DNA from: Bacteroidaceae bacterium
Lineage (GTDB): Bacteria > Bacteroidota > Bacteroidia > Bacteroidales > Bacteroidaceae
Direction of reading: 5' to 3'
DNA: 59,538 nucleotides
Assembly: GCA_024401225.1 (NCBI GenBank)
Contig: JAKSLM010000013.1
Location: 1-59,538, forward strand
Notes under the pieces: generated by a model
Database searches by the model: none
Told to the model about the DNA's origin: nothing
Seen by the model: the letters and a program-made list of their open reading frames with translations, nothing else
Translations under genes and position numbers: made by a program
Shown here: positions 37,634-47,512 of the stretch, piece after piece
Numbering within the stretch: the first letter of the stretch is position 1
Layout: the number at the start of each line of letters is the position of its first letter

Positions 37634-38938
37634 ATGAACATAAGAGACAAGCAAATATTGCGCATTGCGCTGCCAAGCATAGTGAGCAACATCACCGTGC
37701 CGCTGCTGGGACTCATCGATGTGGCAATCACGGGCCATCTGGGTTCGTCGGCCTACATCGGAGCAATAGCCGTGGGCGGCATGCTGTTCAACATCATCTA
37801 CTGGATGTTTGCCTTCCTGCGCATGGGAACGAGTGGCATGACTGCTCAGGCGCGAGGCAGGCGCGACTTTGCCGAGACCGTCCGTCTGCTGATGCGAAGC
37901 CTGGGCATCGGATTGGGCATCTCGCTCGTCCTGCTTGTGTGCTCGCCCCTGGTGAGGGAAGGAGCCATGACATTCATCGCCCCATCGGCCGATGTAGCCG
38001 ACCTTGCCCGTACCTATTTCAATATATGCATCTTCGGTGCTCCTGCATCGCTCGGTCTGTTTGCCCTCAATGGGTGGTACATCGGCATGCAGAATTCGCG
38101 CACACCGATGATCATAGCCATAAGCCAGAACGTGACCAACATCATCGCCAGCCTGTGCCTGGTGTACGGGCTCGGCATGAAGGTGGAAGGCGTAGCCCTC
38201 GGCACCGTGATAGCCCAGTGGGGCGGATTCATCACAGCCCTTGCGCTGATGTACCGCTACTACTCACGATTGTGGAAGGACGGACTGCCATCCCACATCT
38301 GGCATCGCGACGAGATACTGCGCTTCTTCCATGTCAACAAGGACATCTTCCTGCGCACCCTGTGCCTCATCTCCGTCCACTTCTTCTTCATCTCCGCTGG
38401 AGCCAAGCAGGGCGACACCGAGCTGGCTGTCAACACGCTGCTCATGCAGCTCTTCACGCTCTACTCCTACTTCATGGACGGATTTGCCTTTGCAGGCGAA
38501 GCCCTGGCAGGAAAGGCGATAGGAGCCCGCCAGCCCAAGGTGTACAGCGAGGTGGTGCGCCACCTGTTCGTGTGGGGAGCCAGCATTGCAGCCTTGTTCA
38601 CATTATTATATATAATAGGCGGCGAATGGTTCATGCAGATGCTCACAAGCGAAGCCAACATCATCGAGGCGCTGGGCACATACCAGCACTGGACCATCCT
38701 GTTCCCTGTGTGCGGCATGGCAGCCTTCATCTGGGATGGCATCTACATCGGTGCCACAGCCACCAAGTACATGCTGCTCAGCATGGCAACGGGCATGGTG
38801 GTGTTCTTCCTGCTCTACTTCACGCTCATTCCTTCGCTCCACAATCACGGTCTGTGGATAGCCTTTATCGGATACTTGGCTACAAGAGGCATCGTACAGA
38901 CCATAACCCGACATAAGATTCATGCTACATCGCTATAA
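37634..38938 (+). CDS. MATE-family efflux transporter
   Basis: A 434-residue protein with 12 membrane helices. Start taken at 37634 ('MNIRDKQILRIALPSIVSN'), which matches the family; the ATG at 37595 would put the -7 element inside the gene. Typical MATE sequence includes 'VPLLGLIDVAITGHLG' at 20-35 and 'DGFAFAGEALAGKAIGA' in the second half. It exports drugs or metabolites with Na+ or H+ exchange. Its end overlaps pgeF by 17 bases, so they are co-transcribed. Confidence 0.9.
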   Translation: MNIRDKQILRIALPSIVSNITVPLLGLIDVAITGHLGSSAYIGAIAVGGMLFNIIYWMFAFLRMGTSGMTAQARGRRDFAETVRLLMRSLGIGLGISLVLLVCSPLVREGAMTFIAPSADVADLARTYFNICIFGAPASLGLFALNGWYIGMQNSRTPMIIAISQNVTNIIASLCLVYGLGMKVEGVALGTVIAQWGGFITALALMYRYYSRLWKDGLPSHIWHRDEILRFFHVNKDIFLRTLCLISVHFFFISAGAKQGDTELAVNTLLMQLFTLYSYFMDGFAFAGEALAGKAIGARQPKVYSEVVRHLFVWGASIAALFTLLYIIGGEWFMQMLTSEANIIEALGTYQHWTILFPVCGMAAFIWDGIYIGATATKYMLLSMATGMVVFFLLYFTLIPSLHNHGLWIAFIGYLATRGIVQTITRHKIHATSL

Positions 38939-39731
38939 CACCCCCGACTCCATCCTCGCCTTCTCCACCATGCGCCAGGGAGGAGTGTCAGTAGGCAACT
39001 ATGCCAGTTTCAATGCCAACCACTACTGCGGCGACCTTCCTGCCCATGTGGCTGCCAATCGCCAGTTGCTGTGCCAGCGCCTCAGCATCGAGGAGAAGCA
39101 CCTGATTGTGCCTCATCAGACTCACGACACCCGTACCATGATCATCGACGAATCCTTTCTCGCCCAGCCAGCATCGCTTCAGCACGACATGCTCGAGGGT
39201 ATTGATGCTGTGAGCACCAGCATCCCAGGCGTATGCGTGTGCGTATCGACTGCCGACTGCATTCCTGTCCTGATCTACGACGATAGCCTCCGTGCCGTGA
39301 GTGCCATTCATGCCGGATGGAGAGGCACCGTAAGCCGCATAGTGGAGGAGAACATACGGGGGCTGACTGAGCACTACGGATGCAGCCCTGCCCACCTTCA
39401 TGCCATCATCGGTCCGGGCATCTCGTTCCGTGCCTTTGAGGTGGGCGATGAGGTGTACGACACCTTCAGCCTCAATGGGTTTGACATGAGTGCCATAGCT
39501 GCCGAACTGCCTACAGCCGACACCTCGTTTAAAAGAAAAACAAAGTGGCACATTGACTTGCCACTTTGTAATCGATTGCAACTTATCAGTATGGGCGTGA
39601 AGCCCGAGAACATCTTTTCCTCAGGCATCTGCACCTATTCCAGCTCCGACCGCTTCTTCTCTGCCCGAAAGCTCGGCATCAAGTCGGGACGCATACTGAA
39701 TGGCATCATGATGCCCCCACCCTTATCTTAG
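38922..39731 (+). CDS. pgeF: Polyphenol oxidase / peptidoglycan editing factor
   Basis: A 269-residue YfiH-family protein. The conserved active site residues lie in '[13 protein letters not shown]' (Cys), '[11 protein letters not shown]' (His) and '[15 protein letters not shown]'. Family members have been described as copper polyphenol oxidases, as purine nucleoside phosphorylases, and as cleaning misincorporated residues from peptidoglycan precursors. The start lies inside the MATE gene; the stop overlaps the converging dehydrogenase gene by 4 bases. Confidence 0.88.
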   Translation: MLHRYNTPDSILAFSTMRQGGVSVGNYASFNANHYCGDLPAHVAANRQLLCQRLSIEEKHLIVPHQTHDTRTMIIDESFLAQPASLQHDMLEGIDAVSTSIPGVCVCVSTADCIPVLIYDDSLRAVSAIHAGWRGTVSRIVEENIRGLTEHYGCSPAHLHAIIGPGISFRAFEVGDEVYDTFSLNGFDMSAIAAELPTADTSFKRKTKWHIDLPLCNRLQLISMGVKPENIFSSGICTYSSSDRFFSARKLGIKSGRILNGIMMPPPLS

Positions 39732-41065
39732 TCGCGGCGGAATATGTCGCGAGTGTAAACCTTGTCCTGCACATCATCCAGACACGCATCGTAGCGGTTG
39801 GCAATGATGGCATTGCATTGAGCCTTGAACTCCTGCAAGTCGTTGACCACCTTGCTGCCGAAGAATGTCTCTCCGTCCTTGAGCGTTGGTTCGTAGATGA
39901 TCACAGTCGCACCCTTCGCCTTGATGCGCTTCATCACGCCCTGGATGGACGACTGGCGGAAATTGTCCGAATTGCTCTTCATCGTGAGGCGGAACACGCC
40001 TATCACCACGTGCTTCTCCTCCTGCTGATCCCATCGTGTGCGGTTGCTATAGCTATAGTAACCAGCCATCTGCAGCACACGGTCGGCAATGAAGTCCTTG
40101 CGCGTACGGTTGCTCTCCACGATGGCCGACATCATCTGCTGTGGCACGTCCTGATAGTTGGCCAGAAGCTGCTTGGTGTCCTTAGGCAGGCAGTAGCCGC
40201 CATAGCCGAACGAAGGATTGTTGTAGTGGCTGCCGATGCGTGGATCGAGACCTACGCCCTGTATGATGGCCTGCGAATCGAGGCCCTTGATCTCTGCATA
40301 GGTGTCAAGTTCGTTGAAGTACGACACACGGAGTGCGAGGTAAGTATTTGCAAACAGCTTTACAGCCTCAGCCTCCTTCATGCCCATGAACAGAGTATCG
40401 ATGTCAGGCTTCAATGCGCCCTCCTGCAGCAAAGCGGCAAACTCGTGCGCCTTAGCTTCCAGATCAGCACCTGCAATGGCCTGGATGGCTACGTTCTCGC
40501 TTGTGAAGCTATTGTCAGCACATTCTATTATCTTTGGGTAGCCCACGATGATGCGCGATGGGTACAGATTGTCGTAGAGCGCCTTGCTCTCACGCAGGAA
40601 CTCAGGCGAGAAGAGCAGATTGAACTTCTTGCCTGCCAACTCAGGTGTGGAGAGGAACTTCAACGCGTACTTAGCATACAGGCTGCGGCAATAGCCTACA
40701 GGGATGGTACTCTTTATCACCATCACCGCATCCGGATTCACCTCAAGCACGAGGTCTATCACCTCCTCCACATGACTGGTGTCGAAGTAGTTCTTCACCG
40801 GATCATAGTTGGTAGGAGCAGCAATCACCACAAACTCGGCATCCTTGTATGCACTTCGTCCATCGAGAGTAGCAGAGAGGTCGAGATCCTTTTCTGCAAG
40901 GTATCGCTCTATGTATTCATCCTGTATAGGCGACTTGCGCTGATTGATCATGTCCACCTTCTCCGGTATCACATCCACAGCCACCACCTTGTTGTTCTGT
41001 GCCAACAGGGTTGCAATCGAGAGGCCCACATAGCCTGTTCCTGCTACGGCAATCTTCTTGTTCAT
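39728..41065 (-). CDS. ugd: UDP-glucose/nucleotide-sugar 6-dehydrogenase
   Basis: A 445-residue protein. N-terminal NAD motif '[13 protein letters not shown]', central '[17 protein letters not shown]' and the catalytic Cys motif '[15 protein letters not shown]' mark the UDP-Glc/GDP-Man dehydrogenase family. It oxidises the C6 of a nucleotide sugar to the uronic acid for surface polysaccharides. UDP-glucose is the likely substrate, but UDP-ManNAc or others cannot be excluded. The 3' end overlaps pgeF tail-to-tail by 4 bases. Confidence 0.87.
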   Translation of the reverse strand: MNKKIAVAGTGYVGLSIATLLAQNNKVVAVDVIPEKVDMINQRKSPIQDEYIERYLAEKDLDLSATLDGRSAYKDAEFVVIAAPTNYDPVKNYFDTSHVEEVIDLVLEVNPDAVMVIKSTIPVGYCRSLYAKYALKFLSTPELAGKKFNLLFSPEFLRESKALYDNLYPSRIIVGYPKIIECADNSFTSENVAIQAIAGADLEAKAHEFAALLQEGALKPDIDTLFMGMKEAEAVKLFANTYLALRVSYFNELDTYAEIKGLDSQAIIQGVGLDPRIGSHYNNPSFGYGGYCLPKDTKQLLANYQDVPQQMMSAIVESNRTRKDFIADRVLQMAGYYSYSNRTRWDQQEEKHVVIGVFRLTMKSNSDNFRQSSIQGVMKRIKAKGATVIIYEPTLKDGETFFGSKVVNDLQEFKAQCNAIIANRYDACLDDVQDKVYTRDIFRRD

Positions 41066-41101
41066 ATCTTACTATTGTTGATTTCTGATTTGTTTTTTTC
41101 C

Positions 41102-42979
41102 TTATTCATCTATCTGCCTTACCTCATCTATGCCCTCGATGGAGTAGAGATGATTCATCGACATCACCAGTTCGCGAACCGAATGTACGAAGAAGGTGAT
41201 TTTGCAGTCCACAATCTCATCCTTCGTCACGGTGGTGAGCGAATCGATGCTCAGGTGCAGCGTGTTCGTAATGCCATCGATAAGGTCGATGAGCAGATGG
41301 TAGCGGTCTATACCCTTCACAGCCACCGTGATAGGATACACCACCGACTCCTCCTCAGGGAAGTCGACAGCAACTATGTTATCACCATGAGCCGATGCTT
41401 CACGAATGGCATCAGGGCACGTACGGCGATGTATCATTATCCTGCCATCCTGCTGCATGAATCCGATGGTGTCGCCTCCAGGCAATGGGTTGCAGGTCGA
41501 ACAGCGGCACAAGCCCTTGTCATCGATCGTGTCGAGCACACCTCGCAGCACACGCTTCGCACGGTAAGTCACGCAATGGTCGAGCCAGTCGGCCTTAGGC
41601 GAGGCATCCTCATCCACACCAATCTCCACGCAGTCGCCTCGGTACAGTTCGGTCTTTATGCTGCACAGCTTGCCATTGATGCGCGCATACTTGGCCTTCA
41701 TGCCCAGATCGGTATGCACCTCGAAGGCGAAATCGATGGCAGTCGAGCCCTTTGGCATGATGATGCCTCGTCCCTGAGGAGTGAACACCATCACATCGTC
41801 GTAGTATAGCGTAGTGGCAATCTTCTCAAGGAATGAACCATCCGTCTGCTGCTGCGCAATGTCCTTCAGCACCATCTTGAAACGCGATATCCAATCGGCA
41901 ATGTTGCCCTCATCCATCTGGTACATGCATCCTATCTTCGACCTCTCCACCATGTCCTCGCTGCATATCTGCACATCCTCCCAGATGCCCTCGAGCGAAA
42001 GCAACATCACCTTCAGGCACTTGTAGCTATTCTCCTTAGCCTGGTCGATGAGGTTGACGAACGTGCCCGCCTTCTCCTTGAAGGCATCGGTAAGCAGCGA
42101 ATAGATGCGAAGGCAGACATCCTTCTCCGAAAGGCCCTCGATGTCACACTTCGTGTAGGTCACACGTACATAGTAGCGGTTGTCGATGTGCAGGAAGTCC
42201 TTGTTTTCGGTCTTCATCTTGCGCCATATACTGTATGGACGGCGGTAGTACACCTCCGCCTTCGCATCGATGCCAGCCTTCTTCAGCACATCTTCTATAT
42301 GGGAAGTAAAGAGTTCCAGTCGCTTCTGATTGCTCTTGATGTCCTGCTCCAGAGCGTACGATATGTCATCGTACTCCAACGGACAGCGATACTTGAACGA
42401 CAGGTTCTCCAAGTCAGTCTTCACGTTGAACAGACCCAGTCTGTTAGCCAGCGGAGCATAGAAATAGTCCGTCTCGCCGGCTATCTTCATCTGCTTGTCA
42501 GGACGCATGCTCTGCAGCGTGCGCATATTGTGCAGGCGGTCGGCAATCTTGACCATCAGGGCACGTATGTCGTAATGAATGGAGTCGAGCAACTGCTGGT
42601 AGTTATCCATCTGCTTCGACATCGTGTAGTTCTCCTTCTTCTTCTTAGTCACCGTATTTACGAGGAAAGCCACATCCGGTCCAAACATATTCTCAATATC
42701 CTCGATTGTGTATGGAGTATCCTCGACCACATCGTGCAGGAACGCAGCCATCACGCTATTGGCATCAAGGCGCAGCTCCTCGGCTGCAATGGTCGCCACA
42801 GCTATCGGATGAATGATGTATGGTTCCCCACTCTTTCGCCTCTGCGAGGCGTGAGCTTCACGCGCCAGGGCGAATGCCGACTTAATGCGCTCCAGGTCGG
42901 TTGGCGACACACGCTGTGCCATGACCTCAAGCACATGGTCCACCGCTTCTTCTATTTGTTTGTCGAAGTCTGCTTCCAT
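41102..42979 (-). CDS. spoT: SpoT-like (p)ppGpp hydrolase with degenerate synthetase domain
   Basis: A 625-residue RelA/SpoT homologue, shorter than the usual 700-740. The HD hydrolase domain is complete ('HPIAVA', 'FLHDVVEDT', 'KIADRLHNMRT', about residues 35-180). In the synthetase domain the usual D-x3-(A/F)-x-R motif reads 'NRYYVRV' and the GYxSxH motif reads 'SYKCLK', so key residues are lost. TGS ('VFTPQGRGIIMPKGSTA') and a C-terminal ACT domain are present. It is probably a hydrolase only, with a separate Rel making the alarmone. Confidence 0.88.
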   Translation of the reverse strand: MEADFDKQIEEAVDHVLEVMAQRVSPTDLERIKSAFALAREAHASQRRKSGEPYIIHPIAVATIAAEELRLDANSVMAAFLHDVVEDTPYTIEDIENMFGPDVAFLVNTVTKKKKENYTMSKQMDNYQQLLDSIHYDIRALMVKIADRLHNMRTLQSMRPDKQMKIAGETDYFYAPLANRLGLFNVKTDLENLSFKYRCPLEYDDISYALEQDIKSNQKRLELFTSHIEDVLKKAGIDAKAEVYYRRPYSIWRKMKTENKDFLHIDNRYYVRVTYTKCDIEGLSEKDVCLRIYSLLTDAFKEKAGTFVNLIDQAKENSYKCLKVMLLSLEGIWEDVQICSEDMVERSKIGCMYQMDEGNIADWISRFKMVLKDIAQQQTDGSFLEKIATTLYYDDVMVFTPQGRGIIMPKGSTAIDFAFEVHTDLGMKAKYARINGKLCSIKTELYRGDCVEIGVDEDASPKADWLDHCVTYRAKRVLRGVLDTIDDKGLCRCSTCNPLPGGDTIGFMQQDGRIMIHRRTCPDAIREASAHGDNIVAVDFPEEESVVYPITVAVKGIDRYHLLIDLIDGITNTLHLSIDSLTTVTKDEIVDCKITFFVHSVRELVMSMNHLYSIEGIDEVRQIDE

Positions 42980-43352
42980 AAAACAATGAATTAAGAATTA
43001 TGGTGCGAAATTACAGCATATATCCCAAACCACAAACAAAAACAGCGAAAAACCACCATTCCACCCCCATTTTTTTCTCCATCCACCATTTGTACCCCCA
43101 AAAACCACCCATTCCAGCACCCATCGCATATTTATCTCCAAAGAAAAATCAGATTTTATGCTTCATAATTTATGGACAATTTATGGATACCGAAGGGCGG
43201 AGAGGGTCTTTCTCCTCCCCTAACACCCCGCATGGCCCGCTCCCCCTAATGGGGGTAGCGAGCGCCCGGAACCGTGACTGAATGTCACGGTTTAGCGAGC
43301 GACCGAGCAAACGCTTTTGCGAGGACGGATAAGCCCGAAGGGCGGAGAGGGT
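42980..43352. other. Gap at the backbone/island junction
   Basis: No gene is visible. Bases 42980-43190 are C/A-rich leader for the SpoT gene. From 43191 come island repeats: AAGGGCGGAGAGGGTCT at 43193-43209 and 43338-43354, CTCCCCCTAATGGGGG (43239-43254), and a CCGTGAC/GTCACGG hairpin near 43270-43290. Confidence 0.6.
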
Positions 43353-44450
43353 CTAAGGTCTGGCTGTCTTTTTTATTATATAATCCGCCACATCGCCCTT
43401 CTTTCCGCACTCGCCCAATGCTACATCGCAGAAGGATGAGAACTCAAACGTGGCGATGTCCTTCATCCCCTCCAGCTTCTCCTTCCACTCCTGCACCGCA
43501 TCCGCATCGGGAAGCACAATCACCTTCCTGCCTCGCAACACCTCCATGCGCTCGCGGTTGATGTTCGACTTGTTGCCTACCGCTATCCAGTTCAGCTTGG
43601 GCATAGCGAGGAAACCAATCACCGCATTCTTCGGACTCTCCACCAGCACCACCGTGTCCTCGGGGAACCAAGCCAGCAGATGTTCACCGAAGAAGCACGT
43701 GCAGTCGAACTCAGCATCCTCTGCCATCCTCAGCTGCTTCTTCAGCATCGACCCCAACCAGTAGGTGCTCCTGTCCTCCTTGTGGAAGAACCGCTCACTA
43801 TCCTTATCCGTGCAGTACCGCTGAATCTTGATGTTATGCACCCTGCCCTTGATATCTATGCTCGGAAACATCACATACCCCGACTTCTGCCCCAGCGTGT
43901 ACGACCCAAGCTTATAGAGGTCAGTCACATACCGGATGGCATCATCGTCCCAAAGACTACTCAGGCACTCACAGAAAGTATTATCAGCCGACACATGCTG
44001 CAGCAGAAACTCCGTAGGTATAAACTCATACCTCCTCTCCGGCATCTTCACCTTCTTCTTCACAAGAGAAGCTTTTATTGCCTCCAAAGAAGAATAAGAA
44101 CGACCAACCTTTTTCTTCTTCTCTCTTATTCCTCTTTGGATGTCTCCTTTAACCTCTAACCTCTCACCTTTAACCTTTCCAATATTGAAGTTAGAAGAAA
44201 GCTTTTCGCACGCTCCCTTGAAATCCACATTCTCCTTTGCCATCACATAGTCGATCACGCTTCCACCACCATCGCACACCATGCACTTGCAGCGATTATT
44301 CTTGCCACCTATCAGCAGACTTGGATTGTGATCATCGTGCCAGGGGCATATCGCCATCAGCGAACTGCCCCGCTTCCATACCTTACCGTATCGTTCCACA
44401 ACGGAGCCGAACGGTATGTTGTTCAGCTCCGCAGTATCATATCTAACCAT
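43353..44450 (-). CDS. CHC2 zinc-finger primase-like protein
   Basis: A 365-residue protein. A DnaG-type CHC2 zinc finger is at residues 35-59 (C35-x2-H38, C56-x2-C59). About 215-360 resemble a toprim-like/DUF6371 region ('VVLVESPKNAVIGFLA', 'KVIVLPDADAVQEWKEKL'), in which E and D could bind metal. Between them, 'GKVKGERLEVKGDIQRG' is encoded by the purine-rich simple repeat, so it is a low-complexity insertion. It probably supports replication of the mobile element. Confidence 0.82.
   Translation of the reverse strand: MVRYDTAELNNIPFGSVVERYGKVWKRGSSLMAICPWHDDHNPSLLIGGKNNRCKCMVCDGGGSVIDYVMAKENVDFKGACEKLSSNFNIGKVKGERLEVKGDIQRGIREKKKKVGRSYSSLEAIKASLVKKKVKMPERRYEFIPTEFLLQHVSADNTFCECLSSLWDDDAIRYVTDLYKLGSYTLGQKSGYVMFPSIDIKGRVHNIKIQRYCTDKDSERFFHKEDRSTYWLGSMLKKQLRMAEDAEFDCTCFFGEHLLAWFPEDTVVLVESPKNAVIGFLAMPKLNWIAVGNKSNINRERMEVLRGRKVIVLPDADAVQEWKEKLEGMKDIATFEFSSFCDVALGECGKKGDVADYIIKKTARP
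44146..44180. repeat. Purine-rich repeat inside the primase gene
   Basis: Minus-strand GGTTAAAGGTGAGAGGTTAGAGG-type sequence, in frame in the primase gene. It shares 15 exact bases with the intergenic repeat at 6620-6634. Confidence 0.8.
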
Positions 44451-44863
44451 AAATTATTTACCTCCAAAGAAAAGTTTCATCCAAAGAAAAAGTTATCGCG
44501 AAGCGGTTCTTTCCGAGAAAGCGCCAAGGCGATGAGGCAAGGCAAGAACATTGTTTGTCCCGAATTAGAGGATTCGAGAATTTTTTTACGTACATGTGCT
44601 TGAATTTTTAGGAATTTGAGAGAGTCCTTGCGAGGACTCAACCATCCGGATGGCATTCAAAGCGCTGAGCGCAATTCAAAAGAATTCAAAATGTCACAAG
44701 TTTCTCTAATTCGCTAATTCGGGATCAAAAAATCTTCTTCCATCTTCTTCCTCTTCGGATGCCCAAAAATTCTTTCCGCTTCGCTACAACCGACTGCGTC
44801 GATAACATAATTCCTAATTCAAAATTCTTAATTCAAAATTCTTAATTCCTAATTCTTCTCCTC
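44451..44863. other. Gap between primase genes, repeats only
   Basis: No gene is seen. It holds an 11-base inverted repeat TCCCGAATTAG / CTAATTCGGGA (44558-44568, 44714-44724) with imperfect extension, one copy of the 37-base island repeat (44770-44806), and AATTCTTAATTC-type tandem A/T-rich sequence (44811-44855). Confidence 0.6.
44770..44806 (+). repeat. 37-base island repeat, copy 1
   Basis: TTCTTTCCGCTTCGCTACAA... ending TGCGTCGATAAC. It differs from copies 2 and 3 at one position (C for G at the 22nd base). It includes the small hairpins CGCT-n-AGCG and CGAC-n-GTCG. Confidence 0.9.
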
Positions 44864-46300
44864 TTACTTCACCATTACTGTATAACAAATGAAACCATTG
44901 TACATCACGCTTTTGGCACCAAAGTTGCGTATTATATCTTGGAAATTCTTTTTGCCAAAACGCTTCATCTCTTCCTCGTTGCAATACTGAGTATAAGACT
45001 TGTAAAGGTCAGAAAGCTTTGTTCTTGAAGCTTCATCGACCTCACACTTTGCAGAAAAGAAACTCAGCACACTATTTGACCCCTTGATGTACTCACTTAG
45101 CGCATTGTGACACACATCGCTCTTGCCGAAGGCTTTACGCTCCAGAAGACCAGCCAATGCCACAAGCACCCAATTCAGTATTCCTGGCAGCTCTCGTGTC
45201 AGTTTGCCGACCAAGTCCACATCCTGTTCCTCCTCTGGTATCGTAACCTTGAAAGGAAATAGGATCCAACGGCGGAAGAAACCGTATGTGCTTTCTGTTG
45301 ATGGCAGTCTGTTATAGCTTGTGAAGAGTTTTGGGATATCTGTCATAGTATGCGTACCTCGGTAAAGCACTCGCACCTCCGTAGGCTCGCCCGATACTAT
45401 CTGCTTCAGCATCGCTGTGTCCAACTCACCGTTCGACTCATGACTGATGTTCGCCAGCTTGCCTTCAATCAGCGAACGCTTCTCATCATCGCATGTAAGG
45501 GCCGAGAGTGTCACGTTGCTTACGTTGCAACTGCCCATGATGCGAGTTATGATATCAAGGCACACCGATTTTCCGTTCGAACCTGTACCGTAGAATACCG
45601 CCATCTTCTCCAGCTTCAGGTTCTGCGTGAAGCAGTAGCCGATGTACTCCGCAAGCAGAGTCTGCATCTCCTTTTCAGGTAGCACACGATCGAGAAATGC
45701 ATGCCACTTAGGACATACAGCATTCTTCGAATACACATAAGGAAGAACGTATGTGAAGAAATCCGCTGCCCTGTGCTCACGAAGCACGAACGTACCATCC
45801 TTCTTGATTTCCAGCGTACCGTTCGAAAGGTTCACCCACACTTCGCCCGGAGTCACCTTCTGCTTCCTATAGTCCATCACACGGAACGCCAATCGCTCAA
45901 ACACCTTATTCATAAAGTCCTGATCCTCGCAGTATATCTCTTCGAGTCCAAGCTTCCTTGCGCATCGCTTCACGAACACATAGTAGAGCTGCACATCGAT
46001 CATTTCCCAGTGAGTGCAGAGAAACACATACACAAATTGCTTCGACTTCGTCTTCTCCACATACTCCGTTACAGTCATCATGCCCTCCACCACATCGGCA
46101 ATATACTTCGTGATGAACTCCATCACTCCGCGCTCCATCTCGCTTCGCTTGCTTGATGACTGAAACAAAGCATCGATGATGCTCTTTTCGCTTTCCACCT
46201 TCGCCAGTACCGCATCCAGCGTGTACTCTACGAGATTCTCGCTACGGATGGCAGCGAGAGTCTCGAGGTTTTGAAGGTCCTTCTCGATGTATTCCTCCAT
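44864..46300 (-). CDS. P4/D5-type phage or plasmid primase-helicase
   Basis: A 478-residue protein. About 155-225 match the D5-N region. The SF3 helicase part has Walker A 'GTGSNGKS' at 238-245 and 'TSYNRLPSTESTYGFFRRW' near 330-350, features of P4-family DNA replication ATPases. It lacks the N-terminal prim-pol half of the larger members; the CHC2 protein downstream may supply that function. It starts 2 bases after the 112-residue gene, so they form one operon. Confidence 0.88.
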   Translation of the reverse strand: MEEYIEKDLQNLETLAAIRSENLVEYTLDAVLAKVESEKSIIDALFQSSSKRSEMERGVMEFITKYIADVVEGMMTVTEYVEKTKSKQFVYVFLCTHWEMIDVQLYYVFVKRCARKLGLEEIYCEDQDFMNKVFERLAFRVMDYRKQKVTPGEVWVNLSNGTLEIKKDGTFVLREHRAADFFTYVLPYVYSKNAVCPKWHAFLDRVLPEKEMQTLLAEYIGYCFTQNLKLEKMAVFYGTGSNGKSVCLDIITRIMGSCNVSNVTLSALTCDDEKRSLIEGKLANISHESNGELDTAMLKQIVSGEPTEVRVLYRGTHTMTDIPKLFTSYNRLPSTESTYGFFRRWILFPFKVTIPEEEQDVDLVGKLTRELPGILNWVLVALAGLLERKAFGKSDVCHNALSEYIKGSNSVLSFFSAKCEVDEASRTKLSDLYKSYTQYCNEEEMKRFGKKNFQDIIRNFGAKSVMYNGFICYTVMVK

Positions 46301-46302
46301 TG

Positions 46303-46641
46303 TCAGATGCTTGCATTTACGTGGTTCCAGATCTTCATTGCAGCAGCGCGGAACTCCTCTATGAGGTTGTCCTCACCCAGGTCGATAGCCATCTTCTGCG
46401 AGATGCGTCCACTTGGCGAGAGCCTGCCATCCTTGCAGATGCTGACCTTGAAATTCAGTTTCTTACTCTCGAAGATGAACTCATTAGGAGTGCGATCCAC
46501 CTTCCTGACTATTGGCACCGTAACGTGAAACTCCTTCTTGCTTGTCACGAACTTCAGTACCACCTTCACATCCTTGTCGTTCTCAAATCGGTTATCCTCA
46601 TCATGAAGATTCACCGTAGTATTCAAAATTTGTCTTTCCAT
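46303..46641 (-). CDS. Unknown 112-residue island protein
   Basis: Family not recognised. It has a beta-rich pattern ('DVKVVLKFVTSKKEFHVTV', 'NEFIFESKKLNFKVSICKD') and a C-terminal helix, no membrane segment and no Cys. It ends 2 bases before the D5-type helicase gene, so it is probably a helper of replication or expressed with it. Confidence 0.65.
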   Translation of the reverse strand: MERQILNTTVNLHDEDNRFENDKDVKVVLKFVTSKKEFHVTVPIVRKVDRTPNEFIFESKKLNFKVSICKDGRLSPSGRISQKMAIDLGEDNLIEEFRAAAMKIWNHVNASI

Positions 46642-46998
46642 AATCTTAAATGTTTTTTGCCTCCAAAGAAGAAAAAGATTGAAACATAATTCTTAAAACT
46701 TAGTGATTTACGCTAGATTGGCTTCGCCAAAGCGGACGAAAGAAAAACAAATAAAAACACAGGAAAATAATAAAAATAACTCTTTCGTAACAGTACTAAA
46801 CAAGAAGAACATATTTTCAATGTTTTATCTTATTTTTACCTATTTTTTCTTCGTCCGCCGAAGGCGTATAAATTATAAACCTCTTCCTCTCTCTTATCCC
46901 TCTTTGGATGCCCCAAATAAATCTTAATTCTTTCCGCTTCGCTACAAGCGACTGCGTCGATAACTTAATTCATAATTCATAATTCTTAATTCTTCAAA
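46642..46998. other. Gap upstream of the replication operon
   Basis: AT-rich with no gene. It contains small hairpins with a GCCTTCGGC-like core (about 46855-46868) and TTGGCTTCGCCAA (about 46717-46730), the repeated phrase CTCTTATCCCTCTTTGGATG (46891-46910, also at 44123-44142), and copy 2 of the 37-base repeat. Confidence 0.5.
46928..46964 (+). repeat. 37-base island repeat, copy 2
   Basis: Identical over 37 bases to the copy at 58639-58675 (other orientation). Confidence 0.95.
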
Positions 46999-47298
46999 CT
47001 ACTCCCACGCTATGCACACCGGAATCCTATTGCTTGGATGCACCTTGCCATCCTTCTTCCATTCCTTCTCATCCACATCAGCGATGAGTTCGAAAGTGTG
47101 AGAGCGGTGATCGTTGCCGATGCCCTCGCGGAGGAAACGCTCCAGATGCTCGCCCTTGATGCGGAAAGCCATACGGCTGTAAGGCTTGCCCTCCTCGCGC
47201 TCTTCGTTTATCACTACGTCCATATTCTTGTATGGCACTCCGATGTATTCGCCGGCATCAATGTCATAGCATTTGCCAACTGTTCCTTTGATTTTCAT
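46999..47298 (-). CDS. Unknown 99-residue island protein
   Basis: Not recognised. A compact beta-rich protein beginning 'MKIKGTVGKCYDIDAGEY' and ending 'PSNRIPVCIAWE'. The opening resembles OB-fold-like small phage proteins, which bind single-stranded DNA, but this is only an impression. No membrane segment. The following gap (47299-47512) is AT-rich with 'CGTGAATTTATTCGTAAATTT' and carries no gene. Confidence 0.6.
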   Translation of the reverse strand: MKIKGTVGKCYDIDAGEYIGVPYKNMDVVINEEREEGKPYSRMAFRIKGEHLERFLREGIGNDHRSHTFELIADVDEKEWKKDGKVHPSNRIPVCIAWE

Positions 47299-47512
47299 AA
47301 TGATTAATTTTTTAGTCTTACTTGATAAACAATAATTACTCGGTTTCTTTTTTTGCCTTCGGCGAACGTGAATGCTCGTAAATTTTCCGTGAATTTATTC
47401 GTAAATTTAATTGCAAATTGCTTTTACTCTTGAACAAATATTATTCACGAAATAATTTTCGGGACATTTTCGGACAATTCACGTTTTCAAAAAGATAGAC
47501 TTGATAAGCAGC

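Noticed and set aside
37519-38916. 465-codon plus-strand frame.
   Set aside because: Out-of-frame shadow of the MATE gene, rich in His/Arg/Cys as such shadows are.
39818-41809. 663-codon plus-strand frame.
   Set aside because: It lies antisense to ugd and runs into the SpoT gene; both opposite frames are clear known families.
43000-43352. Search for a tRNA or attachment site at the left island edge.
   Set aside because: No cloverleaf or direct repeat typical of integration was found; the junction is marked only by dispersed repeats.
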